Source: Alphaproteobacteria bacterium CG1_02_46_17 (GTDB lineage Bacteria > Pseudomonadota > Alphaproteobacteria > Micavibrionales > Micavibrionaceae). Taken from it: 59,651 nucleotides of DNA. The position numbers and the translations under genes were made by a program. The stretch lies in contig MNUG01000007.1 in NCBI GenBank assembly GCA_001871905.1, positions 1-59,651 on the forward strand. The letters are read 5' to 3'. The notes beneath the pieces are model-generated. The model was not told the DNA's origin and searched no databases. It worked only from the letters and a program-made list of their open reading frames with translations. This document shows positions 24,469 to 33,506 of the stretch, piece after piece. Every line of letters starts with the position of its first letter. Position 1 is the first letter of the stretch.

Positions 24469-26049
24469 TTATTTTATAAGACATTCTGCCAAAGCTTTCG
24501 TGGAACAGTCCATATTTTGCTCAATTGTTCGATCTTCGATCATTCTTCGGATTGGTTTTGCCAGAATCTTCCCCAGTTCAACGCCTGGCTGATCGAAGGA
24601 ATTGAGATTCCAGACAATCCCTTGCACAAAGACTTTATGTTCATAGGCCGCGATCAATGCACCCAAATGGAACGGATCAAGTTGTGGCAGAATGATCGTC
24701 GTTGAAGGGCGGTTGCCGGTAAAGATGCGGGAGGGATCGCCGCCTGCCTCTTCCAGTGTCTGGCCAATAGCGAGTGCGCGGGTTTGTGCCAGACAGTTGG
24801 CCATCAGGGAGATGTGATTTTGGTAGAGGTCATGCGCCGGATTTTTGCAAAGAATAATGTCTGCGGGAATCGGTGTGGGTGATTGGTGCACCAATTGCAT
24901 GAATGAGTGTTGACTGTCTGTTCCGGGTTCCCCGAAGATGACGGGGCCGGTTGCATAATCAACGTGATGCCCGTCACGGTCAATGGCCTTGCCATTTGAT
25001 TCCATATCCATCTGTTGTGTGAACTTGGCCATCTTGCCAAGACGTCTATCGTATGGAAGGAGCAGGTGGGTCGGATAGCCATAGAAATTGCGATACCAGA
25101 TCCCCAGCAGTCCCATCAGAACCGGAATATTTTTATTCAACGGAGCGGATAGAAAATGTTCGTCCATAGCGCGGGCGCCGTCCAGCAACTCACAGAATCT
25201 CTCAAATCCAACGGCCAATGTGATTGATAGGCCGATGGCAGACCATAAAGAATAGCGTCCTCCTACCCAGTCACGGAACGGGAACATGTTTTCTTCGGAG
25301 ATGCCAAATTTTCTAACTGCGTCTAGATTGGTTGACAGGGCAACGAAATGTTTTTCGATAGCGTCTTGTGGCGCAAATTTCAAAAACCAGTCTTTGGCAA
25401 CTTGGGCGTTGAGCATGGTTTCTTCGGTTGTGAATGTTTTGGATGCGATGATAAAGATGGTGGTTGATGCATCAAGATTTTTCAAGGTTGCATTGATGTC
25501 GCTGCCATCAACATTCGAGACAAAATGTACTTTGGGGCCATCGCAGAAATCCTGCAAAGCATCGACGACATAGCGGGGCCCGAGGTCGGAACCACCAATG
25601 CCGATATTAACCACATCGGTAATCGGATGGCCTGTATATCCGGTATGGATTCCGGCGCGGACAGCATTGGAAAATTTTTCCATTTGTCCCAGAACCTGAT
25701 GGATAAATGGAATAACATTCTCGCCATTCACCATGATCGAGGCAGACTTTGGTGCGCGGCAAGCAATATGCAGAACGGCTCTGTTTTCGGTGTTGTTGAT
25801 CGGAGATCCTGCAAACATCAGGTCGCGCATTTTTTCGACGCCGGATTGTCGTGCGAGGTCGGTCAAGAGTTTGATTGTTTCGTTTGTCGCCAGATGTTTA
25901 GAGAAATCAAACATCATGTCTTGGAAATGTATGGAGAGTTGATCAAAGCGGTTAGTCTTGCCTAACTCTTCGCGTAACGAGAAATCGCGCATATCATGAT
26001 GGTGGGTTGTCAGTTCTTTCCAGGAGGATAGTTCGGTTGGCTGTGTCAT
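24469..26049 (-). CDS. pgi: Glucose-6-phosphate isomerase
   Basis: Interconverts glucose-6-phosphate and fructose-6-phosphate. 526 residues, normal length. Visible motifs are VVNIGIGGSDLGPRYV, the sugar-phosphate loop IIASKTFTTEETMLNA, WVGGRYSLWSAIGL and GPVIFGEPGTDSQHSFMQLVHQ with the catalytic His. AGGA stands eight bases before the ATG. It is transcribed toward the secreted-protein gene, but that gene has its own promoter in the 44-base gap. Together with ugd it feeds sugar-nucleotide supply. Confidence 0.97.
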   Translation of the reverse strand: MTQPTELSSWKELTTHHHDMRDFSLREELGKTNRFDQLSIHFQDMMFDFSKHLATNETIKLLTDLARQSGVEKMRDLMFAGSPINNTENRAVLHIACRAPKSASIMVNGENVIPFIHQVLGQMEKFSNAVRAGIHTGYTGHPITDVVNIGIGGSDLGPRYVVDALQDFCDGPKVHFVSNVDGSDINATLKNLDASTTIFIIASKTFTTEETMLNAQVAKDWFLKFAPQDAIEKHFVALSTNLDAVRKFGISEENMFPFRDWVGGRYSLWSAIGLSITLAVGFERFCELLDGARAMDEHFLSAPLNKNIPVLMGLLGIWYRNFYGYPTHLLLPYDRRLGKMAKFTQQMDMESNGKAIDRDGHHVDYATGPVIFGEPGTDSQHSFMQLVHQSPTPIPADIILCKNPAHDLYQNHISLMANCLAQTRALAIGQTLEEAGGDPSRIFTGNRPSTTIILPQLDPFHLGALIAAYEHKVFVQGIVWNLNSFDQPGVELGKILAKPIRRMIEDRTIEQNMDCSTKALAECLIK

Positions 26050-26148
26050 TTCAAAATTCCTAAAATTTCCAAAATCTATGTCTGTTCGCCCTCTTGCATA
26101 GCATTCAAAGCCATGATGTCCAAGCTCGTTAGGGACTTCTTATTTTTA

Positions 26149-26177
26149 TTGACATAAGCTGTGGTTATCCATATATG
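26149..26177 (+). promoter_or_regulatory. Sigma-70-type promoter of the low-complexity membrane protein
   Basis: A perfect -35 TTGACA (26149-26154), a 17-base spacer and -10 TATATG (26172-26177). The ATG at 26220 follows TGAGGA with good spacing. Confidence 0.65.
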
Positions 26178-26219
26178 TATGAAATATAATAAGCAAGAAA
26201 GCTGAATGAGGAATATAAA

Positions 26220-26771
26220 ATGATAGAACAGGCTATTTCACAATCACAGAATAAATGGCTGGGCCGAATGCATCATACTGCAAAGGGGGTAGTGGGCACT
26301 GTTACAGATTTTGCTGGTTTTATTGCTGCTGGTGTTAGTGCTGGTGGTGCTGTTGTTGTTGCTGGTGTTATTGCTAATGCTGCTACTGTTGTTGGATGTG
26401 GTCTTGCTGTTGCCGTTGCTAGTACTGTTGTTGCTGCTAGCGGCCAAATTGCTAGAGCACTTGCAGATAAAACAAAAGAACATAAGCACGACATTGGATA
26501 CCGAGAACAAACCAAATGCCGTGTTGGCGGAGGCGTTTTGGCTGTTGGTTTTGCTCTGGCCTGTGGTGCGGGAGTTGGGATCGGTATTATAAAACTTGCA
26601 GATGATCAGCTACAAAACACAGAATCTAAAGTTTCTGCCAGACCAGAATCCCCGAACTTGAAACAGTCATTCTCTGTTTCTGATTTGAAAGAAAAGGACT
26701 GTGTCGTCGTATTCAGTAAAGGTAATCAACCCCGCATAGAACAGGGCGGTTGTACTTTGATTCCACAGTAA
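26220..26771 (+). CDS. Small membrane protein with low-complexity Gly/Ala/Val helices
   Basis: 183 residues. After about 25 polar residues there is a 60-residue hydrophobic stretch built almost only from Gly, Ala and Val (GVSAGGAVVVAGVIANAATV and following), likely two membrane helices. A charged loop and a third hydrophobic segment (VGGGVLAVGFALACGAGVGIGI) follow. The C-terminal tail is soluble, with cysteines in LKEKDCVVVF and the terminal GGCTLIPQ. In the hydrophobic stretch the codons are almost all T-ending (GTT, GCT, GGT), making the DNA near-repetitive. No family is recognised. Glycine-rich pore-like or colicin-immunity-like functions are conceivable but unproven. Confidence 0.7.
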   Translation: MIEQAISQSQNKWLGRMHHTAKGVVGTVTDFAGFIAAGVSAGGAVVVAGVIANAATVVGCGLAVAVASTVVAASGQIARALADKTKEHKHDIGYREQTKCRVGGGVLAVGFALACGAGVGIGIIKLADDQLQNTESKVSARPESPNLKQSFSVSDLKEKDCVVVFSKGNQPRIEQGGCTLIPQ

Positions 26772-26802
26772 AAATTTTTCAATTTAATAAAATCAATCCA
26801 AT

Positions 26803-26833
26803 AAAAAAGCCCTGCAAAATTTGCCGGGCTTTT
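26803..26833. terminator. Bidirectional terminator
   Basis: AAAAGCCC (26805-26812) pairs with GGGCTTTT (26826-26833), with an inner GCAAA/TTTGC stem. It separates the convergent genes at 26220-26771 and 26855-27229. Confidence 0.9.
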
Positions 26834-26854
26834 GAATTTGTAATCCGGAAAAGA

Positions 26855-27229
26855 TTAGGCTGCGTTGAAGAGGTCTTTATGGATCAACATATCGGCGACG
26901 CTTTGATACAAAGATAGGGAAATCTGGATTGAGGGGCAGGCATTCTCGATATAGGAATTTCCTGTGCTGTCCGCATAAGTTCCTGTGTCATCACCGATTG
27001 TTTCAAGATCTGTGATCTCGGTGATGAGCGTTGTATTCGGGGACAGGTTGGCGTAAGCGAATGGGGTGCCTTTGTGAATTTCGACTTCTTGGCCGCTGGT
27101 CAAGGTAACGACATGTTCCCCGACAATGATATTGAGGTGCCCATCATCAATTTTGACGACTTTGTTTATTAAGCGATGAGCTTTCAACGGGGTGACCGTG
27201 TTGGGAATAATGATTTCTGTACTTTTCAT
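26855..27229 (-). CDS. Unknown 124-residue protein
   Basis: Start ATG 27229 is chosen because GGAG lies seven bases upstream; the frame is open to 27349, but the added N-terminus looks non-coding. The product begins MKSTEIIIPNTVTPLKAHRL and is rich in beta-strand patterns (VKIDDGHLNIIVGEHVVTL, VEIHKGTPFAYANL), which may fold as a small beta-barrel or cupin-like domain. The last 40 residues are helical. No catalytic motif and no signal peptide. It lies downstream of rnd in the opposite-facing gap, with its own terminator. Confidence 0.65.
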   Translation of the reverse strand: MKSTEIIIPNTVTPLKAHRLINKVVKIDDGHLNIIVGEHVVTLTSGQEVEIHKGTPFAYANLSPNTTLITEITDLETIGDDTGTYADSTGNSYIENACPSIQISLSLYQSVADMLIHKDLFNAA

Positions 27230-27411
27230 GATGTGCTCCAAATTCAGCTTTTCTAGTGTATTATTCAACCACATCGTATTATGTAATGTGTGCGGTGCAA
27301 TATATACTATCAAAATGCTTGAAGTCCATAAAAATTTCAAGAAAAACACGCTATTTTTTTGTGTCCGGAGGGATGCAATATTGTCGCAATCCGTAAGTGT
27401 AGAGGTAGAGT

Positions 27412-28572
27412 CTAAAGAGCCTGTTGGTGGATTTTGCCCTTTTTGAGCGACAGGGTGATTTTCCCATCCAGCATATCGTGGGCCGTCTTGCCAAAAATTT
27501 CATGTCGCCAGCCATGATTAATCGGGGAATCCATGTTTTGAGGAGCTTTGACAAATTCTTCTAGATCATCGCTGTTGGCGATCAGCTTTGCGGCAACATC
27601 ATGGTCTGCCGACTGGATGCGTAACAGCATTTTGAGCATTTCAAGTGAGGCAGACAATCTCGGAGGGAAGGGAGATTTGGTATCTGGTTGAGGGCAATCC
27701 TGATCCTCTATGGCTAGACCCTTGGCTATGACGTCGAGAATTAGTTTCCCCAACCTTCCCTTGGCCATATCGGCTGAAATTCCACGAATTCGGGAAATCT
27801 CTTGCTCATTAGTTGGTTTTTGGTAGGCCAGATCAATTAATGTTTCGTCTTTGAGAACGCGCGAACGGGGTACGTCCTTGCGTTGGGCTTCCAGCTCGCG
27901 CCATGCGCATATTTCGCGTAGAACAGCCAGATCACGGGCTTTTGGTGATCTGATTTTCAGGCGTTTATATGTTTCCATCGGGTCGATTTCATACAGGGCA
28001 GGGTTAATCAGCGCCCGCACTTCTTCATTGACCCAGTGGTGACGATTTTTTTGTTTCAGACGAGCTTCCAGATCAAGATAAATATCAACCAGATGAATCA
28101 CATCGTTTAAAGCATAGGTCAGTTGTTTCTTACTCAAAGGGCGTTGCGACCAATCGGTGAACTGGCTCGATTTATCAACTTTGATTTTGCAAATGTCCGC
28201 GACCAGAGACTCATAGCCGGCTTGGTCTCCGTATCCGCAAACCATTGCTGCGATCTGGCTGTCGTATAATGGAGCCGGGATTTTTCCCGATAGGTTATAA
28301 ATGATTTCCAAATCTTGCCGTGCGGCGTGAAAGACCTTGAGTATTTCGGGATTATTCATCAGATCCCAGACAGGGGTAAGATCTATGTCTTCTTCTGTCG
28401 AGAGAACATCAACGGCAACCGCATTCTTATCTGGCCCTGAGATCTGGATCAGACAAAGTTTCGCGTAATAGGTGCGTTCCCTTAAAAACTCGGTGTCCAC
28501 AGTGATGAAAGGAACCGAAGATAAGGATTGGCAGAATTCTTTCAAAGCAGCGTTGGTGGTAATTAACGTCAT
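27412..28572 (-). CDS. rnd: Ribonuclease D
   Basis: 3'-5' exoribonuclease that trims tRNA and other stable RNA ends. 386 residues. The DEDD exonuclease motifs are seen in FITVDTEFLRERTYY (Exo I), FHAARQDLEIIYNL (Exo II) and KQLTYALNDVIHLVDIY (Exo III, with the Tyr of the DEDDy class). Two HRDC-like helical domains follow; the first holds REICAWRELEAQRKDVPRSRVLKDE. No Shine-Dalgarno is obvious at ATG 28572. Divergent to the gene at 28683. Confidence 0.95.
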   Translation of the reverse strand: MTLITTNAALKEFCQSLSSVPFITVDTEFLRERTYYAKLCLIQISGPDKNAVAVDVLSTEEDIDLTPVWDLMNNPEILKVFHAARQDLEIIYNLSGKIPAPLYDSQIAAMVCGYGDQAGYESLVADICKIKVDKSSQFTDWSQRPLSKKQLTYALNDVIHLVDIYLDLEARLKQKNRHHWVNEEVRALINPALYEIDPMETYKRLKIRSPKARDLAVLREICAWRELEAQRKDVPRSRVLKDETLIDLAYQKPTNEQEISRIRGISADMAKGRLGKLILDVIAKGLAIEDQDCPQPDTKSPFPPRLSASLEMLKMLLRIQSADHDVAAKLIANSDDLEEFVKAPQNMDSPINHGWRHEIFGKTAHDMLDGKITLSLKKGKIHQQAL

Positions 28573-28682
28573 GAAGGTTGTTTAGCCGAGCTTGGGGGAT
28601 AAGGGAATAACTAAATTCGTTGACATAATATCTAATCATTTGTATCTATGGTCAATATAAAATTTTTAAGAAGGCTTTTAAT

Positions 28683-29084
28683 ATGAAAAATTCTACTAAG
28701 GATATTGGGCTGGCTGTTGCAGCTGGTGCAGTTCATGGGGCCAGCATGCTGCCAATTGGCTTTGTATATGGGTTGGGTATGGCGTTTTCAAAAGTTGCTG
28801 ATATTCCTCACTTATCGGGGCTTGAAAAGGTAGGTGGCAAGTTAAAATCTGCCGCATCTTCCGGTTTTGACAAGGTTGAAAAATTTTCCGAAGGGCTGAA
28901 GGAGAAGTTAGAGACTCCCCGCCCCAATCTTATCGAGGGATCTGCTCTCGCCGGATTTGTTTTATCTACGGCTTTTATGTTGGCCTCTGTTGTGAATCCG
29001 GTCATCAATGCGTTCCAAGCTCCTGAAAAGGCAGGGGCAGAGCAGACCCAGCCCACTTCTGGCCGACCAGTTCTTCAAAGATAA
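28683..29084 (+). CDS. Unknown 133-residue protein with two hydrophobic segments
   Basis: Begins MKNSTKDIGLAVAAGAVHGA and carries a hydrophobic segment at about 9-35 and another near 95-115 (LAGFVLSTAFMLASVVNPVI). The middle is basic and helical, with KVGGKLKSAASSGFDKVEKF. It may be a bitopic or hairpin membrane protein. A perfect -35 TTGACA lies at 28620-28625 but the matching -10 is poor. It is followed by a strong hairpin and then aspS. No family is recognised. Confidence 0.65.
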   Translation: MKNSTKDIGLAVAAGAVHGASMLPIGFVYGLGMAFSKVADIPHLSGLEKVGGKLKSAASSGFDKVEKFSEGLKEKLETPRPNLIEGSALAGFVLSTAFMLASVVNPVINAFQAPEKAGAEQTQPTSGRPVLQR

Positions 29085-29135
29085 TTACATGGTAGTTTTC
29101 CGATAAATTTTTATAAAAGCCATTGGAAAACAGTG

Positions 29136-29171
29136 CTTCAGCCGCTATAACAGCGGCTGAAGGCATTTTTT
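29136..29171 (+). terminator. Strong hairpin terminator directly before aspS
   Basis: CTTCAGCCGCT (29136-29146) and AGCGGCTGAAG (29152-29162) form a perfect 11-base stem with loop ATAAC, followed by six T. Only about 20 bases remain before the aspS ATG, so the hairpin either ends the upstream gene and is read through, or it is an attenuator within an aspS leader. Confidence 0.9.
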
Positions 29172-29190
29172 GAAGTAGAAAAGGTTGATT

Positions 29191-30999
29191 ATGCATAAAT
29201 ACCGTTCCCATACTTGTGGCGCCCTGCGCGCAGCCGATGAAGGTCAAGTCGTTAAACTTTCCGGTTGGATTGCCCGCATGCGCGATCATGGCGGAATTCT
29301 GTTTATTGATCTTCGCGATACTTATGGAGTAACGCAATGTGTAGTCGATCAGGATTCACCTGCGTTGAGCCAAATCGAGCAATGGCGTGTCGAGTCCGTT
29401 ATCACGATTAACGGTAAAGTTAAAAAACGTGCCGAAGGAACATCCAATGCCAAATTGCCAACGGGCGAGATCGAGGTTTATATCCAGTCTGCCGAGTTGC
29501 AATCCGGTGCTGAAATCGTGCCGTTCCAGATTGCAGAACCCGACCAGACAGGGGAAGATATCCGTTTGAAATACCGTTTCCTCGATTTGCGCCGTGATGG
29601 CATGCATTCGCGCGTGCGTCTTCGCAATAACATGATTGCATCCATTCGTCGCCGGATGTGGGATCAAGGATTTCAGGAATTTAACACGCCAATTCTGGCG
29701 GCTTCAAGTCCTGAAGGGGCGCGGGATTATCTGGTGCCATCGCGTTTGCATCCGGGTAAATTCTATGCCTTGCCGCAGGCTCCACAACAATTCAAGCAAC
29801 TGTTGATGGTGTCGGGTTTTGACCGATACTTCCAGATTGCGCCATGTTTCCGTGATGAAGATGGTCGAGCTGACCGTTTGGCTGAGTTTTATCAGCTGGA
29901 TATGGAGATGTCCTTTATTGAACAGAGCGATATTTTCACGACCATGGAAGCGGTTGTCGGCGGGATGTTCGAGGAATTCTCCGATTGGCTGGGCGAGAAG
30001 AAAGCCGTGACGGCTGCGCCGTGGCCTCATCTGACATGGGATGAAGCCATGTTGAAATACGGTGTTGATAAGCCTGATCTTCGTAACCCGCTGGTGATTT
30101 GTGATGTAACCGAAATTTTCAAACGCGATGATGTGACGTTTAATGCGTTCAAATCAGTGATTGACGCTGGCGGCGTTGTGCGGGCGATCCGTGCGCCGCA
30201 AGTAGGGGACAAACCCCGTAGCTTCTTTGACAAGCTCAATGACTGGGCGCGCGGTGAAGGTGCCCCGGGTCTTGGATATGTTTTGGTTGAAGGATCAGAA
30301 GGTAAGGGGCCTATTGCCAAATTTATTCCTGCTGAGGCTCAGGCTGAGCTGAACAAACTGGCAGGTCTTGAATCAGGTGATGCGATTTTCTTTGTGTGTG
30401 ATAAGCCTGCCAAAGCTGCGGCGATGGCTGGTAAGGCACGGATCAAAATTTGTGAGGATATGGGTATTCTGGATGAAACCCAGTTCAAGTTCTGCTGGAT
30501 TGTTGATTTCCCGATGTATGAAATGAACGAAAAAACCGGACAGATTGATTTCTCGCACAACCCGTTCTCGATGCCACAAGGTGGACTTGATGCTTTGAAT
30601 GGCCCAGATCCTTTGCAGGTCAAGGCGTTTCAGTATGATTGTGTGTGTAACGGATTTGAAATCGCTTCGGGCGGTATCCGGAACCACCGTCCGGATATCA
30701 TGGAAAAAGCATTTGCGATTGCAGGATATAGCCGCGAAGTTCTGGAGAAAAAATTCGGCGGGATGCTCAATGCGTTCCAGTATGGCGCACCACCCCACGG
30801 TGGATGTGCGTTCGGGATCGACCGGATGGTTATGATTCTGGCGAATGAGCCGAACTTGCGTGAAGTCTATGCGTTCGTGATGAACGGGGCATATGAAGAT
30901 CAGATGATGGGATCACCAAGTGAGGCATCGCCTGAACAGCTCAAAGATCTGCATATCAAGATTGATATGGGGAAACCAAAAATTCAGGCAGCGTCATAA
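29191..30999 (+). CDS. aspS: Aspartyl-tRNA synthetase (probably also charges tRNA-Asn)
   Basis: Class II synthetase, 602 residues from ATG 29191, six bases after AAAAGG; a TTG at 29185 is a less likely start. The N-terminal OB fold (HKYRSHTCGALRAADEGQ) binds the anticodon. Class II motif 2 is in PCFRDEDGRADRLAEFYQLDMEM, the GAD-type insertion lies at about 290-420, and motif 3 is PHGGCAFGIDRMVMIL. The length and insertion are bacterial type. Many alphaproteobacterial enzymes are non-discriminating; that cannot be settled here. A DUF2946 gene begins three bases after its stop. Confidence 0.97.
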   Translation: MHKYRSHTCGALRAADEGQVVKLSGWIARMRDHGGILFIDLRDTYGVTQCVVDQDSPALSQIEQWRVESVITINGKVKKRAEGTSNAKLPTGEIEVYIQSAELQSGAEIVPFQIAEPDQTGEDIRLKYRFLDLRRDGMHSRVRLRNNMIASIRRRMWDQGFQEFNTPILAASSPEGARDYLVPSRLHPGKFYALPQAPQQFKQLLMVSGFDRYFQIAPCFRDEDGRADRLAEFYQLDMEMSFIEQSDIFTTMEAVVGGMFEEFSDWLGEKKAVTAAPWPHLTWDEAMLKYGVDKPDLRNPLVICDVTEIFKRDDVTFNAFKSVIDAGGVVRAIRAPQVGDKPRSFFDKLNDWARGEGAPGLGYVLVEGSEGKGPIAKFIPAEAQAELNKLAGLESGDAIFFVCDKPAKAAAMAGKARIKICEDMGILDETQFKFCWIVDFPMYEMNEKTGQIDFSHNPFSMPQGGLDALNGPDPLQVKAFQYDCVCNGFEIASGGIRNHRPDIMEKAFAIAGYSREVLEKKFGGMLNAFQYGAPPHGGCAFGIDRMVMILANEPNLREVYAFVMNGAYEDQMMGSPSEASPEQLKDLHIKIDMGKPKIQAAS

Positions 31000-31002
31000 G
31001 AG

Positions 31003-31380
31003 ATGAATAATCCGAGAGGCATTTTTGTTGTGTTGCTTCTGGCCTTTGCGGTCAGGGCCATGATGCCTGTCGGGTTTATGCCTGATTTTTCGGGCAAGCA
31101 TCTGATAACAATTTGTTCCGGCGTGGACATCAAAACTATTGAGGTCGGCGAGGATGGCTTGCCGGTCTCGCCGGACGCTCCCCATTCATCGCAAGAGCAG
31201 GCTTGTCCGTACTCGTTTCTCTCTGCTTCGTTGAGCATGTCAGACTTATCCGCAATGGATGTGATCTGGTTCAGGGCTGAATTTCCCGAGCCTGTTATCT
31301 TATCTTCTGACGTTCTTGTTCATGATCTATATCATGCCGGACAATCTATCCTGAAACATGCCCCACCTGTCTTCTCCTGA
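31003..31380 (+). CDS. DUF2946-like small secreted or membrane protein (copper-linked)
   Basis: 125 residues. A hydrophobic N-terminus (GIFVVLLLAFAVRAMMPVGFMPDF) with Met-rich turns, then ITICSG and the EQACPYSFL segment, follow the pattern of DUF2946 proteins. Those are often encoded beside TonB-dependent copper receptors. Two cysteines remain in the mature region and could bind metal. It starts three bases after aspS and is 47 bases ahead of the receptor. I infer a periplasmic copper-binding or sensing accessory role. Confidence 0.7.
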   Translation: MNNPRGIFVVLLLAFAVRAMMPVGFMPDFSGKHLITICSGVDIKTIEVGEDGLPVSPDAPHSSQEQACPYSFLSASLSMSDLSAMDVIWFRAEFPEPVILSSDVLVHDLYHAGQSILKHAPPVFS

Positions 31381-31427
31381 TTATAAAGTTTATTTTTTTT
31401 AATCATTTCTTTCAGGAGAAAATCCTT

Positions 31428-33506
31428 ATGTCTTTATCTCTTAAAAACGGCTTGTTAGCTGGTTCTGCGTTATTGTCTTTGTGTGTTTCCATGCCGCTTT
31501 CGGTGCGGGCGGAAACGACCCTTCCAGAAATTGGTGTGGATGCGATATGGAGTCCATATTCCACCCTATACAACACCTTGTTTCCCAAGTCCGTATCGTC
31601 TTCCAAGATGAGTGGGGGAGATGGTGGCGATTATTTGAGCTCTGTGGTCGGGGTATCAGGTTCGCGGATGGGTGGTCATGGTATTGATCCGGTCATTCAC
31701 GGGCAGCAACAGACCCAGTTGAATGTCATTAATGACGGAGCTTATATTCTGGGTGGTTGTCCAAACCGCATGGACCCGCCAACGGCATATGCCGCGCCGG
31801 ATGCTTATGACTCTATTTCAATCGAGAAAGGGTATCAGTCCGTCCAGCATGGTTCGGGCGGTTCAGGTGGAACTATTTTGTTCGAGCGCAAGCCTTTGCC
31901 TTTTGAAAGTGATGAGTTTGGGTATATGGGTAAAGTTTCTGGAGGATTTCAGTCGAATGGTCATGCTCATGATACGGGTATTGATGTTGGAGCCGGAAAT
32001 AAAGAGGTTCAATTGCGCGGAATATGGTCGCATTTCTCGATGGGTAATTATGAAGATGGTGACGGCGTAGAGGTTCGCTCTGCTGCCACGTCTGAAAGCT
32101 ATGCTTTGCTTCCAGTGTGGATGCCAACGCCGGATACAACAATCAAGGGCAGTGTCGAGTTGACCCGCATGGATGATGTTTTATATGCCGGAGCAGCAAT
32201 GGATGCTCCGTATTCCAATGGTCTGACCCATCGCATATCTTTGGAACATCGTGTGCATGGCGATGTTGTCAAAGGATTTGCTGTCAAGACTTATCGCAGC
32301 GGTGTCGATCATATGATGGATAACTTTTCTTTGCGCGCCAATGCGGGTATGAAAATGAAAACGGGCTCGACCTCTGATACATTCGGCGGAACTTTGTCCG
32401 GCGATCTGGACGTATCGGGCGTGCCTTTGACTTTGGGGGTTGATCTCCAGAATAATGACAAAGACGCCAAGAGATATAGCGGGATGGCCGCGGCAAGTGA
32501 TGCCACGACACCTCAATCTTATATGTGGCCGGATGTGCGTATTCGTCAAACCGGATTATTTGCCGAGGCTGATCCGGAATTGGCTGATGATTTGCGTCTG
32601 CGGGTCGGAGGGCGATACGATATGGTCAAAGCCAGTGCTGACGGGGCCAATCAGGTGTTTGGTGCGGTGAGTGCCAACACGCTTTATTTCAACCACTATG
32701 GTGTTCGGGCGGAAGACAAGACAGAGCATAATCTGGGCGGGCTATTACGTCTGGAATATGATGTTGCGTCCAATGCCATGATCTTTGCCGGATTAAGCCG
32801 ATCTGTCAGAACGGCAGATGCAACCGAACGCTATATGGCTGCCAATAATGCAACTGCTGCTAGTCGCTGGGTTGGGAATCCGAATCTTGATCCGGAGAAA
32901 CACCATCAGATTGACATGGGTGTCAGTCTGGATGGCGGTGCATGGAAGAACACAGTGTCCGGATATTATGATCGGGTCAGTGATTATATTTTCCGTGATC
33001 TTGCCCGTGGCCAAAGTAGTGTTGTTGCTACGTCCGGAGAGACGATCTACCGGAATATCAATGCGACATTGATGGGATTCGAGTATGAGACATCTTATCA
33101 ATTAACTCCAAACTGGGGATTGGGTGGGGCTTTTGCCTATACCTATGGTCAAAACCGGAGCGATGATGATGCGTTGTCGCAAATTCCACCATTGGAAGGT
33201 AAGATCAGTGTCGATTATGCACGCGACATCTGGTCATTCGGGTCAGCCTTTAATTTTGCCATGAAACAAACGCGGGTTGATGATGGTACTGCCCAGCGTG
33301 ATGTCAGGGAAACAGCAGGTTATGGCACGCTTGATTTGTATGCCAAGGCCGATTTGAAACCGTTTGATGTATCAGTCGGGGTTTATAACCTGTTTGATAA
33401 GAAATATGCGTCCCACCTTAATCGCAGCAATGCGGTTGATCCGACCGAAATTCAGGTGAATGAGCCAGGACGGTCAGTCGGTATCCGGATCAGTGGATGG
33501 TTTTAG
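31428..33506 (+). CDS. TonB-dependent copper receptor (OprC/NosA type)
   Basis: Outer-membrane gated channel for copper, 692 residues with a signal peptide ending SVRA. The plug contains GACPNRM-like GGCPNRMDPPTAY: Cys111 and Met115 correspond to the CxxxM copper ligands of OprC, and His295/Met297 in VDHMMDNF match its HxM pair. The 22-strand barrel ends with the aromatic-terminated strand VGIRISGWF. AGGAG lies nine bases before the ATG. The DUF2946 gene precedes it and a tonB gene overlaps its end. The set is a dedicated copper acquisition unit. Confidence 0.93.
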   Translation: MSLSLKNGLLAGSALLSLCVSMPLSVRAETTLPEIGVDAIWSPYSTLYNTLFPKSVSSSKMSGGDGGDYLSSVVGVSGSRMGGHGIDPVIHGQQQTQLNVINDGAYILGGCPNRMDPPTAYAAPDAYDSISIEKGYQSVQHGSGGSGGTILFERKPLPFESDEFGYMGKVSGGFQSNGHAHDTGIDVGAGNKEVQLRGIWSHFSMGNYEDGDGVEVRSAATSESYALLPVWMPTPDTTIKGSVELTRMDDVLYAGAAMDAPYSNGLTHRISLEHRVHGDVVKGFAVKTYRSGVDHMMDNFSLRANAGMKMKTGSTSDTFGGTLSGDLDVSGVPLTLGVDLQNNDKDAKRYSGMAAASDATTPQSYMWPDVRIRQTGLFAEADPELADDLRLRVGGRYDMVKASADGANQVFGAVSANTLYFNHYGVRAEDKTEHNLGGLLRLEYDVASNAMIFAGLSRSVRTADATERYMAANNATAASRWVGNPNLDPEKHHQIDMGVSLDGGAWKNTVSGYYDRVSDYIFRDLARGQSSVVATSGETIYRNINATLMGFEYETSYQLTPNWGLGGAFAYTYGQNRSDDDALSQIPPLEGKISVDYARDIWSFGSAFNFAMKQTRVDDGTAQRDVRETAGYGTLDLYAKADLKPFDVSVGVYNLFDKKYASHLNRSNAVDPTEIQVNEPGRSVGIRISGWF

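Noticed and set aside
26161-26172. DnaA-box-like TTATCCATA
   Set aside because: A single near-match inside a promoter spacer, with no cluster or AT-rich unwinding element; not an origin.
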